DNA of 6,059 bases. It comes from JASFTV01 sp050050615. Lineage in GTDB: Bacteria > Desulfobacterota > DSM-4660 > Desulfatiglandales > HGW-15. Location of the stretch: assembly GCA_050050615.1 (NCBI GenBank), contig JASFTV010000221.1, positions 1 through 6,059 of the forward strand. Reading direction: 5' to 3'. The notes under the pieces were generated by a model. The model ran no database searches and was not told where the DNA came from. It saw nothing but the letters and a program-made list of their open reading frames with translations. This document shows positions 1-6,059 of the stretch, in pieces; the first letter of the stretch is position 1, and every line of letters begins with the position of its first letter. Made by a program: the position numbers and the translations under genes.

Positions 1-1
1 G

Positions 2-433
2 TTTATCGAAGGAAGGGAAATCGAATGTTCGATTTTGGGAAACGAAAACCCGATCGCGTCGGTTCCAGGTGAAATCCTTCCCCAACACGAGTTCTATTCC
101 TATGAAGCAAAATACATTGATGAGAACGGAGCCCTCCTTGAAATTCCGGCCAAATTGCCGGAGGATCTGGTGACCAAAATCCAGGATTTAGCGATTCAAG
201 CTTTTCAAGCGCTCTGCTGTGAAGGTATGGCCCGGGTGGACTTGTTTCTAAGAGCGGATGATGAGATTATCATAAACGAGATTAATACGATCCCAGGATT
301 TACCCGTATCAGCATGTATCCGAAGCTCTGGGAAGCTAGCGGCATTCCATACAGCCAGCTCATCGATCGCTTGATCAATCTTGCCGTTGAGCGACATGAG
401 CGCGAGCGGGGGCTGAAAACAAGCTATCTGTGA
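2..433 (+). CDS. ddl: D-alanine--D-alanine ligase, DdlA-like, 3' part only
   Basis: This is the C-terminal part (about 143 residues) of D-alanine--D-alanine ligase, an ATP-grasp enzyme that joins two D-alanines in the cytoplasm to make the dipeptide for peptidoglycan precursors. The frame is open to the left window edge, so the real start lies outside; the TTG at 35 is only an internal codon. Visible family marks are FIEGREIE at the left edge, the SVPGEI segment, FYSYEAKY, the MARVDLF segment (aspartate codon at 239-241) and NEINTIPGF (glutamate 278-280, asparagine 284-286), whose acidic and amide residues bind Mg-ATP in this family. The tail (SMYPKLW, then a LAVERH stretch) resembles remembered E. 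coli DdlA more than DdlB. The 3' end looks complete. The N-terminal and middle ATP-grasp regions cannot be judged. The next gene follows after 12 bases in the same direction, so the two are probably co-transcribed. Confidence 0.95.
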   Translation, partial: FIEGREIECSILGNENPIASVPGEILPQHEFYSYEAKYIDENGALLEIPAKLPEDLVTKIQDLAIQAFQALCCEGMARVDLFLRADDEIIINEINTIPGFTRISMYPKLWEASGIPYSQLIDRLINLAVERHERERGLKTSYL

Positions 434-435
434 TT

Positions 436-448
436 AAGGTGCTTATTG
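436..448 (+). promoter_or_regulatory. Ribosome binding site and TTG start of the CCG iron-sulfur gene
   Basis: AAGG at 436-439 lies six bases before the TTG at 446-448. The in-frame TGA that ends ddl (431-433) is just upstream, with no ATG or GTG between it and the TTG. The first in-frame ATG downstream is residue 71, after the first cysteine motif. TTG is therefore the only sensible start. Confidence 0.6.
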
Positions 449-1720
449 GAAAGAAGTCTTACCGGATATTTTGATCAACAGAGACAGCGGGTCATAGAGA
501 ACTGCAAGGCATGTGGTTTCTGTGCAAAGAATTGCCCCATTATTGAACACACCGAACTGAGAAAGGCTTCAGCCAAAGATATTCAGAAAAAGGTTAAGGC
601 GTTTTTCGAGCATGGTGAAACAGACGAGATCGTCTTTCAAAGAGCCTTTTCATGCATGGAGTGTTTCAAATGTGTGGACAATTGCTGCCCTGAAGGATTG
701 AATCCGCTTTTTGTCAATGAGATGATTAAATGGGAATACAACCGCAACAATATCATTGAGACATCTTACGATGATCCAAACCATGAGACATCTGCCCAAC
801 GGGTTCTTGCCAGCATTCAGGTTTCTCCTGAAGACTACAGAAAAATCTCTGAGCCGTCTGATCGAGATAGGGCCGGGTATGTTTTCTTCCCGGGTTGTAA
901 CGTATATTTTCAGCCTGAAAAAATCCTTAATGCTTTAGATGTTCTTAGCCTCATTACTGAAGACTATGCTTTTGTGCCCGGTCTGGACTTTTGTTGCGGG
1001 GATGTCCACCTATTTTCGGGGTCTATTGAACGAGGAGATCAAACATCAAAGGCACTCATTCATATACTGTCTTCATATCATCCGGATACGGTCATTTTCT
1101 GGTGCCCGACCTGCCACTGCCGCTTCGTCAAAACCGCTTCTATCTTAAATGACCTCCCCTTTCAGGTCATCTCTTTTCCGCAGTTTCTTTCAGAAAATAT
1201 GGATAAGTTAGACTTAAAGAAAGATATTCAAAAAAGGGTCACGCTTCACGAAGCCTGCAAGTCCGCCTTTACAGGGGTTGATGCCTCAGGGCCAAGAGAG
1301 GTCCTCCGAAAGATACCCGGCGTCCAACTCTCTGAGATGGTTCGTCATGGGAAAGATACCGCCTGCTGCGGCAGCGGGGCGATCGCCTTTTTTCCAAAAG
1401 GCCTGGAAGCGGTGCGGGATGATCGTCTAAGAGAGGCGTCTGCGACAAATGCAGAGGTATTGATCGATGTCTGTCATTTCTGTCATCATGTATTTGTAGG
1501 GGAGGAGCCGAAATATCGCTTTTCGGTCGTTAACTACATCACACTGCTGGCAGAAGCGATAGGTATTGAGAGAGAAGACAAATTCAAGAAATACAGGCAG
1601 TGGAATGAGCTGGATCGAATTTTGAAGGATGCAGAAATGTATATCAAAGAGTCGCCTTATTCTCCTGAAAGAATCGTGGAAGCTATCAATAAAGTAATAA
1701 TCAGCGAACCTGAAAGCTAG
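446..1720 (+). CDS. Iron-sulfur protein with two [4Fe-4S] motifs and two CCG domains (HdrD/GlpC/LutA-like)
   Basis: This 424-residue soluble protein is probably an electron-transfer subunit. The N-terminal ferredoxin-like part has C20-x2-C23-x2-C26-x3-C30-P and C70-x2-C73-x2-C76-x3-C80, the latter followed by an extra C81 before the proline. Two cysteine-rich CCG domains follow: C151-x31-C183C184-x35-C220-x2-C223 and C271-x35-C307C308-x34-C343-x2-C346. This order is that of HdrD, GlpC, LutA and related subunits; in HdrB/HdrD such domains hold the unusual [4Fe-4S] clusters that act on disulfides. No signal peptide or membrane segment is seen, so it is likely cytoplasmic. No flavin, cytochrome b or dehydrogenase partner gene is in the window, so the substrate cannot be named. 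The last 60 or so residues are charged and carry no recognised motif. It sits 12 bases after ddl, which suggests co-transcription but does not explain its role. The family is clear; the exact function is not. Confidence 0.9.
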   Translation: MERSLTGYFDQQRQRVIENCKACGFCAKNCPIIEHTELRKASAKDIQKKVKAFFEHGETDEIVFQRAFSCMECFKCVDNCCPEGLNPLFVNEMIKWEYNRNNIIETSYDDPNHETSAQRVLASIQVSPEDYRKISEPSDRDRAGYVFFPGCNVYFQPEKILNALDVLSLITEDYAFVPGLDFCCGDVHLFSGSIERGDQTSKALIHILSSYHPDTVIFWCPTCHCRFVKTASILNDLPFQVISFPQFLSENMDKLDLKKDIQKRVTLHEACKSAFTGVDASGPREVLRKIPGVQLSEMVRHGKDTACCGSGAIAFFPKGLEAVRDDRLREASATNAEVLIDVCHFCHHVFVGEEPKYRFSVVNYITLLAEAIGIEREDKFKKYRQWNELDRILKDAEMYIKESPYSPERIVEAINKVIISEPES

Positions 1721-1872
1721 CGTGTCAGCCGTTCCCAGTCCGTTTCCCGATTCCCATTTTCACCGCAGAGCTATTCAGAAGATACAAGGGATTAAGGGCA
1801 AGGGAGTGATGATGCCATTTCTTCAATACGGAGGCTCCCGGCCTGGTCATTTCAAGGAGGTCCATGCGCTCA
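1721..1872. other. Intergenic gap between the two convergent operons
   Basis: These 152 bases separate the 3' ends of the CCG protein gene and waaA. I see no strong GC-rich stem followed by a T-run for either strand; the best short hairpin is AGGC-TCCCG-GCCT near 1832-1844, too weak to call a terminator. The left part holds a short TTCCC-rich repeat, listed separately. On the minus strand an open frame runs through the gap (about 46 codons from the ATG at 1865 to a TGA at 1725), but it lacks a good ribosome site and recognisable motifs, so it is not called as a gene. Confidence 0.6.
1729..1755. repeat. Short degenerate TTCCC-rich tandem repeat
   Basis: CCGTTCCCAGT (1729-1739) is followed directly by CCGTTTCCCGAT (1740-1751) and then TCCC (1752-1755), so TTCCC occurs three times in 27 bases. 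The units match imperfectly at 11-12 bases. It lies just after the stop of the CCG gene. It may be a small low-complexity remnant; nothing in the sequence gives it a function. Confidence 0.4.
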
Positions 1873-3132
1873 TTAGAGATACCTTCCAACGTGCTCCATG
1901 ACCCGATCCAGAGCACCCCTGTTCATCTCAACAAATTTCTTGGCTTTCTGTCCCATCAGAGTGATTTCCTCTGAATCAGATAAAAGCTCTTTTAGGGTCC
2001 TGAAAAGATCTTCTGAATTTTCAACCCTCTTTCCTCCGCCTGCCTCAATCAAGAGCTCAGCCATGGCAACAAAATTATGCGTGTGGGGGCCAAAGAGAAC
2101 GGGGCAGCCGAAGCTCGCCGGTTCCAGCAGATTGTGGCCTCCTGTGGGGACCAGGCTGCCGCCGACAAAGCTTATTTTTCCAATGCCATAGATCCTGCCA
2201 AGCTCTCCCATGGTGTTCAAAACGAGGACATTGTACGGCCCCCTTTCTTCGGTGAGGTTGGTCTTTAGTATGGTTCTTAAGCCCCTGCTCTGACTCACTC
2301 TGTAAATATCCTCAGCCCGCTCCAATCTCCTTGGCGCAATGATCAGGCGAAGCTTCGGGAAGAGCGAAAGAAGCCTTACAAAAACATCCAGAATGATCTC
2401 TTCCTCTCCTTGATGCGTGCTGCCGGCTACCCAGATCCAGTCTTCGGATTTGAGATTCAGGATATCCAGCAAATTGTTGTACTCTTTTTCGTCCATGCCC
2501 AGCCAATGTCGGTCGAATTTAACATTACCCACGGTTTTCACTTTACTTGGCTCAATCCCAACCTTGAGAAGCCTTCTCGTGTCAAGATCGGTTTGCATCA
2601 GGCATTGCTCCACTGGGCGAAACATCCTCCTCACAAAAAAGGAATATCTTTCATAGGCTCGCAAAGTCCTGGGAGAAATTCGTCCGTTAACCAGGACCGC
2701 CTTAACGCCTTTCTTACTCAAATGGTGAAGGAGGCCTGGCCATAGGTCGGTTTCAACAACAATAAAAAACTTGGGCCTGATACGGCTGGCGGTTCTTCTT
2801 ATGGACCACCAAAAATCCAAGGGCAGGGTGATCACCGCTTTGACTTCCCGTTCTAATTCCTTGCGAGCAATTTCCATCCCTTGGGAGGTTGTTACAGAAA
2901 AAACAATATCGTGAGAGGGATGGTTCTCTTTTAGTGCTCTTACGAGAGGAATGGCAGAGATGACTTCTCCGACCGAGAGGGCATGTACCCATATGGTCTC
3001 ATTATGGGTAGAGACAGCGTGTACGTCTTTGCCCAATCTCTTTAACAAACGTTGATGTCTGATTAGGGGAATGAAAGGAAGGAGAGGAATGACAACGAGG
3101 GTCCACGCCAAATGGTAGAGAAACAAGAACAC
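1873..3132 (-). CDS. waaA: 3-deoxy-D-manno-octulosonic acid (Kdo) transferase
   Basis: WaaA (KdtA) transfers Kdo from CMP-Kdo to the lipid A precursor at the cytoplasmic face of the inner membrane, the first inner-core step of lipopolysaccharide synthesis. At 419 residues it has the usual family length and looks complete. Residues 3-24 form a hydrophobic N-terminal anchor. H50-ALSVGE carries the catalytic glutamate E56 of the GT-B N-terminal domain, and ETDLWP (127-132) follows. The C-terminal domain shows GSTHQGEEE (237-245), PRRLER (268-273), GGHNLLEP (331-338) and FGPHTHNF (347-354), all typical of the nucleotide-sugar side. The GTG start at 3132 is chosen because an in-frame TAG lies directly upstream (3133-3135) and GAAGG stands eight bases before it. 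Only three bases separate it from the stop of the histidine kinase gene, so co-transcription and coupled translation are likely. Whether it adds one, two or more Kdo units cannot be read from the sequence. Confidence 0.96.
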   Translation of the reverse strand: MFLFLYHLAWTLVVIPLLPFIPLIRHQRLLKRLGKDVHAVSTHNETIWVHALSVGEVISAIPLVRALKENHPSHDIVFSVTTSQGMEIARKELEREVKAVITLPLDFWWSIRRTASRIRPKFFIVVETDLWPGLLHHLSKKGVKAVLVNGRISPRTLRAYERYSFFVRRMFRPVEQCLMQTDLDTRRLLKVGIEPSKVKTVGNVKFDRHWLGMDEKEYNNLLDILNLKSEDWIWVAGSTHQGEEEIILDVFVRLLSLFPKLRLIIAPRRLERAEDIYRVSQSRGLRTILKTNLTEERGPYNVLVLNTMGELGRIYGIGKISFVGGSLVPTGGHNLLEPASFGCPVLFGPHTHNFVAMAELLIEAGGGKRVENSEDLFRTLKELLSDSEEITLMGQKAKKFVEMNRGALDRVMEHVGRYL

Positions 3133-3135
3133 CTA

Positions 3136-5349
3136 TCAAACCTTCACGGGAAGCTCGATGATAAATCGGGTCCCACGGGGCTTTCTATCTTGAACTCTTA
3201 TGGACCCGTTATGATCGCTTATAATCGTACTCACGATTGCAAGTCCAAGACCGGTGCCTTGCTTTTTAGTTGAGAAATAGGGCTCGAAAAGCCGCTCCTT
3301 GTGCTCAGAGGGGATCCCTTTGCCGTCATCGGCCACCTCAATTCTAACCATCTGCTCCTCTCGATCATAGGAAAGATCGATGCTGATCTCTCCATTTCCA
3401 TCGATCGCATCCATGGCATTGTCTAAAAGATTAATCATCACTCTTTTCATCTGTTCCCTGTCCACATTAAACTCGGGCACCTCAACGGTATCATGAAAGA
3501 CCAGTTTTGTATCTTTTTCGGCCTCCCTGTACAAACTCACCGATTCTTCTATGATCTGTTTGATATTGTTGGGCGTCGGATTGGACGCAGGCATGCGGGC
3601 GTAACTGGAGAATTCGTTCACAAGACGCTTCAATCCCTCCACCTGATCAATGATCATGTTGGTGCATTCCTCAAAGACCTTACCATCCCCTCGGCCTATT
3701 TTGGCCCCGTATCTCTTTTTAAGTCTTTGGGCAGAGAGCTGTATAGGAGTCAGGGGATTCTTAACTTCATGGGCAATGCGCCTTGCCACCTCCCGCCACG
3801 CAGCCATCCTTTGGGCCCTCTCGATCTCGGTCAGATCCTCAAAAACAGCTACCAGACCGAGATACCTGCCCCGGTCATCGCGCAGAACATTGAGGGAAAC
3901 CAATAGAACCAGGGTCTTGTCTTTGACGGATACCCTGATCTGCTTTTCCATGAAACCTTTTCTGAAAAGATTCTTGTCTCGGAAGAACTCGTTGATGACC
4001 CTGACATGATCCTTCGCTATGACATCTTTGTAATGCTTGCCGATGATGTTGTCAGCCTTTATATTAAGCATCCTTTCCGCGGATTTGTTGATGGTGAATA
4101 TCCTTCCATCAGCGCCAGCAGAGACCACGCCTGCTGCCACATTGGCGAGAACAATCTCCATGTAAAGCCTTCTCTGCTCAAGTTCTACATTGCTTCTTAC
4201 AAGTTCCATTTTGCTGTTTTTGAGATCCATGGTCATTCTATTGAATGAATTGACCAGAACGCCAACCTCATCCTTTGATTCAAGATCAATGGAGAAGTCG
4301 TAGTCGCCTGAAGCAATGCGATTTGTTCCCTCAGCCAATTCCTGAATGGGCACAGTGATGCCTTTAGAAAGAAAAAACCCGAACCATACAGAAGAAAAGA
4401 TGATCAGAAGGGTCACTATAGAGAGAGTAATCAGATGGATGATCTTAATGGGCTTTTTTAACAACTTGAACTGCTTGAATTCTTCGAGGCCTTTGGATAT
4501 GGCATTCAAGCGATTGACGAAGGCGCCGGGTATGAACTTCTGCAGAACAATCAGGCCAACCACAGCCTTTGATTCCGTTCTCGAAAATATGGGAACAATG
4601 CCGCTGAGCAATTGTCCGTGGGGGGATGTCTGGATTTCTTGACTATCAGAGCCTTTCTCAAAGCTCTTTCTCAAAATATCCGCTCCGAGCTCTTTGAACG
4701 GGCTCAAGTCCACCTTCTCGTCCTGGGAGAGGGCTCGCAACTGCATACTTTTGGAGAAGACCTTTATGCGTGATAGACGATATTGGGTACGTTTCTCAGT
4801 GATGAGTTTATCAACCTCCTCGTTGCGCGAAAGGAGGGTGTAGCCATGGTAGGTTATAAGTCTGCTCAGGCTATTACCATGGGTGAGGAGATTATCGGTG
4901 ATGTTACTGTAAAAGCCCTGGCCAACTTCCAGGGAATTCTTAAGAGATCTTTCCACAGGAAGGTTAAACCAGTACTCAATGGAGGTTGAAATGAACTGAA
5001 CCGAGACGAAGAACAGGATGATTGTGGGAAGCAAGGACAATGTAACAAAGGCCAAAACAAGCTTGGTCCTTAGTTTTGACCCCATGATCCCCTTTTTCCT
5101 CTCAAAGAAGAGTTTGACCAAATTCCTCATGGTCAAAAAGAGGAGAAGTAGCAGCAGAATCACATTGATATCGATAAGGGCAAAAACGAGGATGCTGTTT
5201 GCTATGGGAAGATCGAACCCCAGATCAAAGAAATTAATACCCAAATAGGTGGTCAGAAAAGAGATGACGAGAATAAGAGAGGCTATGATGTACCTTTCTC
5301 TTCGCCTTCTTTTGAGATCCTGTTGTTGAGCTTCTAAATACGGTTTCAT
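3136..5349 (-). CDS. ntrY: NtrY-type membrane sensor histidine kinase
   Basis: This 737-residue kinase has the NtrY layout. Four membrane segments are seen at about 20-42, 52-74, 95-118 and 303-327, with basic cytoplasmic stretches that fit the inside-positive rule and one large extracytoplasmic region (about 119-302). A HAMP linker (about 328-380, SKDEVGVLVNSFN) and a PAS domain (about 393-505) follow. The kinase core has the phosphorylated histidine H527 in RRIAHEVKNPLTPIQ, a wording typical of NtrY; the N-box with N640 and N644; DDGKGIP (674-680); FEPYFSTK (688-695); and GTGLGL (698-703). All catalytic motifs are intact. The ATG at 5349 follows the DUF4390 stop by six bases with no clear Shine-Dalgarno sequence, so translation probably depends on coupling. 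NtrY proteins usually act on the response regulator NtrX, but no regulator gene lies in the window, and the signal sensed is unknown. The symbol reflects family likeness, not proven nitrogen control. Confidence 0.92.
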   Translation of the reverse strand: MKPYLEAQQQDLKRRRRERYIIASLILVISFLTTYLGINFFDLGFDLPIANSILVFALIDINVILLLLLLFLTMRNLVKLFFERKKGIMGSKLRTKLVLAFVTLSLLPTIILFFVSVQFISTSIEYWFNLPVERSLKNSLEVGQGFYSNITDNLLTHGNSLSRLITYHGYTLLSRNEEVDKLITEKRTQYRLSRIKVFSKSMQLRALSQDEKVDLSPFKELGADILRKSFEKGSDSQEIQTSPHGQLLSGIVPIFSRTESKAVVGLIVLQKFIPGAFVNRLNAISKGLEEFKQFKLLKKPIKIIHLITLSIVTLLIIFSSVWFGFFLSKGITVPIQELAEGTNRIASGDYDFSIDLESKDEVGVLVNSFNRMTMDLKNSKMELVRSNVELEQRRLYMEIVLANVAAGVVSAGADGRIFTINKSAERMLNIKADNIIGKHYKDVIAKDHVRVINEFFRDKNLFRKGFMEKQIRVSVKDKTLVLLVSLNVLRDDRGRYLGLVAVFEDLTEIERAQRMAAWREVARRIAHEVKNPLTPIQLSAQRLKKRYGAKIGRGDGKVFEECTNMIIDQVEGLKRLVNEFSSYARMPASNPTPNNIKQIIEESVSLYREAEKDTKLVFHDTVEVPEFNVDREQMKRVMINLLDNAMDAIDGNGEISIDLSYDREEQMVRIEVADDGKGIPSEHKERLFEPYFSTKKQGTGLGLAIVSTIISDHNGSIRVQDRKPRGTRFIIELPVKV
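3141..3145 (-). promoter_or_regulatory. Ribosome binding site of waaA inside the end of the kinase gene
   Basis: On the minus strand GAAGG stands eight bases before the GTG start of waaA and lies within the last codons of the upstream kinase gene. Ribosomes finishing the kinase would pass over it, which fits translational coupling. It supports the GTG as the true start. Confidence 0.55.
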
Positions 5350-5355
5350 AATAAT

Positions 5356-5925
5356 CTAATAACGGAAGTCGACCGAATACCAATCGGTTTCAAAGTCCCA
5401 CAAAGAAACAAAGAAAAGAACATAATGCAGGTAAAATGGTAACTTTATCTTATCAAGTTCAGCCATCATACGGAGTCGATAGCGGCTCCCCTTTTCCAGA
5501 TTGTGAAGGGATGTCACTTTGAGGGCCACCACCTCGGCCATCAGTTTCTTTGCCTCCTCAAAGCTCCTCACAGTGACCACCTTATTATCCTCCTCTGAAA
5601 GTCTCACCTCGTAAATCCTCTTGAGGTTATCGTACTTTATGCTGTGACGGACCTCTATGTCCGTGATCTTCCTGTCCATCCAGTTATCCCTCTTCTCATA
5701 TAGCTTTACGAAAAATGTAAAGGTTGTGTCTAGGCCGCTCTCGATGGCTTTGTTCATCTCCACGGTGAAACACTTATTGACTGTAAAATAGACGAGCAGG
5801 TGGTCCCTGGTATTCGTCACGACAATATCTGAGAGGTAGGCATTTGCTCCCAGAGCTGGCGACGCGTATTGTATGCTAAGTGCAAAAGATATGCCGATAA
5901 GCAGACTTGTCTTAGCCCTTTTCAT
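5356..5925 (-). CDS. DUF4390 family secreted protein
   Basis: This 189-residue protein of unknown function begins with a signal peptide: K2R3 and K5, a hydrophobic core at about 7-20, then SPALGANA with cleavage likely near residue 26-28. The mature part is therefore probably periplasmic. I assign it to DUF4390 from its general pattern: a beta-rich start, a conserved aromatic and charged stretch (EKRDNWMDRK, 77-86), a tyrosine-rich strand (104-108), SFEEAKKLM (121-129), YRLRMMAELD (149-158) and a tryptophan- and phenylalanine-rich tail (WDFETDWYSVDF). Genes of this family are known to sit next to ntrY in several Proteobacteria, as here. The ATG at 5925 is the only usual start codon in frame between a stop at 6004-6006 and the signal peptide; the Shine-Dalgarno sequence is poor. 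It is the first gene of the operon visible here. A role linked to the kinase's extracytoplasmic domain is guesswork. Confidence 0.85.
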   Translation of the reverse strand: MKRAKTSLLIGISFALSIQYASPALGANAYLSDIVVTNTRDHLLVYFTVNKCFTVEMNKAIESGLDTTFTFFVKLYEKRDNWMDRKITDIEVRHSIKYDNLKRIYEVRLSEEDNKVVTVRSFEEAKKLMAEVVALKVTSLHNLEKGSRYRLRMMAELDKIKLPFYLHYVLFFVSLWDFETDWYSVDFRY

Positions 5926-5942
5926 AACCCGGATGGCGGAAA

Positions 5943-5956
5943 GAAAGCGTGCTTTC
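5943..5956. promoter_or_regulatory. Inverted repeat in the leader of the DUF4390 gene
   Basis: GAAAGC and GCTTTC flank a two-base spacer, a perfect six-base dyad located 17 bases upstream of the DUF4390 start codon. It could be a protein-binding half-site pair; as RNA the loop would be too tight unless the inner pairs open. It may also be chance. Confidence 0.3.
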
Positions 5957-5979
5957 CTGTGAGATTCAATGGTTGTTCG

Positions 5980-6007
5980 GTCATAGAGAGCAGTGATAGC
6001 TTTTCAA
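5980..6007 (-). promoter_or_regulatory. Candidate sigma-70-type promoter for the DUF4390-ntrY-waaA operon
   Basis: On the minus strand TTGAAA (6007-6002) matches five of six -35 bases and, after 16 bases, TATGAC (5985-5980) matches four of six -10 bases. A start near 5973 would give a leader of about 48 bases. The match is modest and the spacing one base short of ideal, so this is only a candidate. No sigma-54 element was found. Confidence 0.3.
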
Positions 6008-6059
6008 GATGGCTCCCGGTTTATGCCTAAGATTCGGCGGCACGAACAGGTTAAGAGGA

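Noticed and set aside
1832..1844. AGGC-TCCCG-GCCT hairpin as a terminator for the convergent operons
   Set aside because: The stem is only four base pairs and no T-run follows on either strand.
1725..1916. Minus-strand open frame of 63 codons overlapping the end of waaA
   Set aside because: Its first part is a shadow of waaA; the part in the gap (from the ATG at 1865) has no good ribosome site and no motif. A faint likeness of its middle to an LpxK N-terminus was considered but is too weak to claim.
2410..2745. Plus-strand open frame of 111 codons opposite waaA
   Set aside because: It is antisense to the well-conserved middle of waaA, has no family likeness, and is best explained by codon bias of the real gene.
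3493..3906. Plus-strand open frame of 137 codons opposite the kinase gene
   Set aside because: It lies wholly antisense to the PAS and kinase-core coding sequence, whose protein is plainly conserved. It shows no recognisable domain and is a shadow frame.
5981..6059. Possible C-terminal tail of another minus-strand gene ending at a TGA (5983-5981)
   Set aside because: Only 25 codons are visible, they have no recognisable motif, and the candidate promoter would overlap them. It cannot be told from a chance open frame without sequence beyond the window.
6009..6059. Possible start of a divergent plus-strand gene (ATG at 6009 or 6023)
   Set aside because: Both frames are open to the window edge but are 17 codons or shorter and have no Shine-Dalgarno sequence.
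6035..6059. GGCACG motif resembling the -24 part of a sigma-54 promoter
   Set aside because: At the spacing where TTGC is needed the sequence reads GGTT, and it points away from the NtrY operon, so it does not fit.

Overview
The window reads as a stretch of chromosome from a Gram-negative, probably anaerobic bacterium. The Kdo transferase gene (waaA) shows that it makes lipopolysaccharide. The heterodisulfide-reductase-like iron-sulfur protein fits an anaerobic or energy-limited metabolism, and the DUF4390-NtrY pair is a proteobacterial type of arrangement. A member of the Desulfobacterota (former Deltaproteobacteria) is the best guess, but this is inference from gene content and not a phylogenetic result. 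Base composition looks even along the window, and there is no sign of phage, insertion sequences, CRISPR or tRNA/rRNA genes.

Layout: two short operons converge. On the plus strand lie the 3' end of a D-alanine--D-alanine ligase gene (2-433, cut by the window edge) and, 12 bases later, a soluble protein with two [4Fe-4S] motifs and two CCG cysteine-rich domains (446-1720). A 152-base gap (1721-1872) separates them from the minus-strand operon. Read in its own direction, that operon encodes a secreted DUF4390 protein (5925-5356), an NtrY-type membrane histidine kinase (5349-3136) and Kdo transferase WaaA (3132-1873). The gaps inside the minus operon are only 6 and 3 bases, so the genes are almost certainly co-transcribed and probably translationally coupled. 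The last 134 bases (5926-6059) hold the likely leader and a weak promoter candidate for this operon.

How the genes fit together: Ddl (peptidoglycan precursor) and WaaA (lipid A-Kdo core) are both envelope-building enzymes. The DUF4390 protein is exported and NtrY has a large extracytoplasmic region, so a sensor of envelope or membrane state is a reasonable, untested idea. No NtrX-type response regulator is present next to the kinase, where one is often found. The CCG protein is probably a redox subunit whose partners are not in the window.

Nothing here is clearly a new system. The points most worth a second look are the kinase placed directly ahead of waaA without its regulator, the CCG protein with an extra cysteine in its second ferredoxin motif, and the small structured gap between the two operons.
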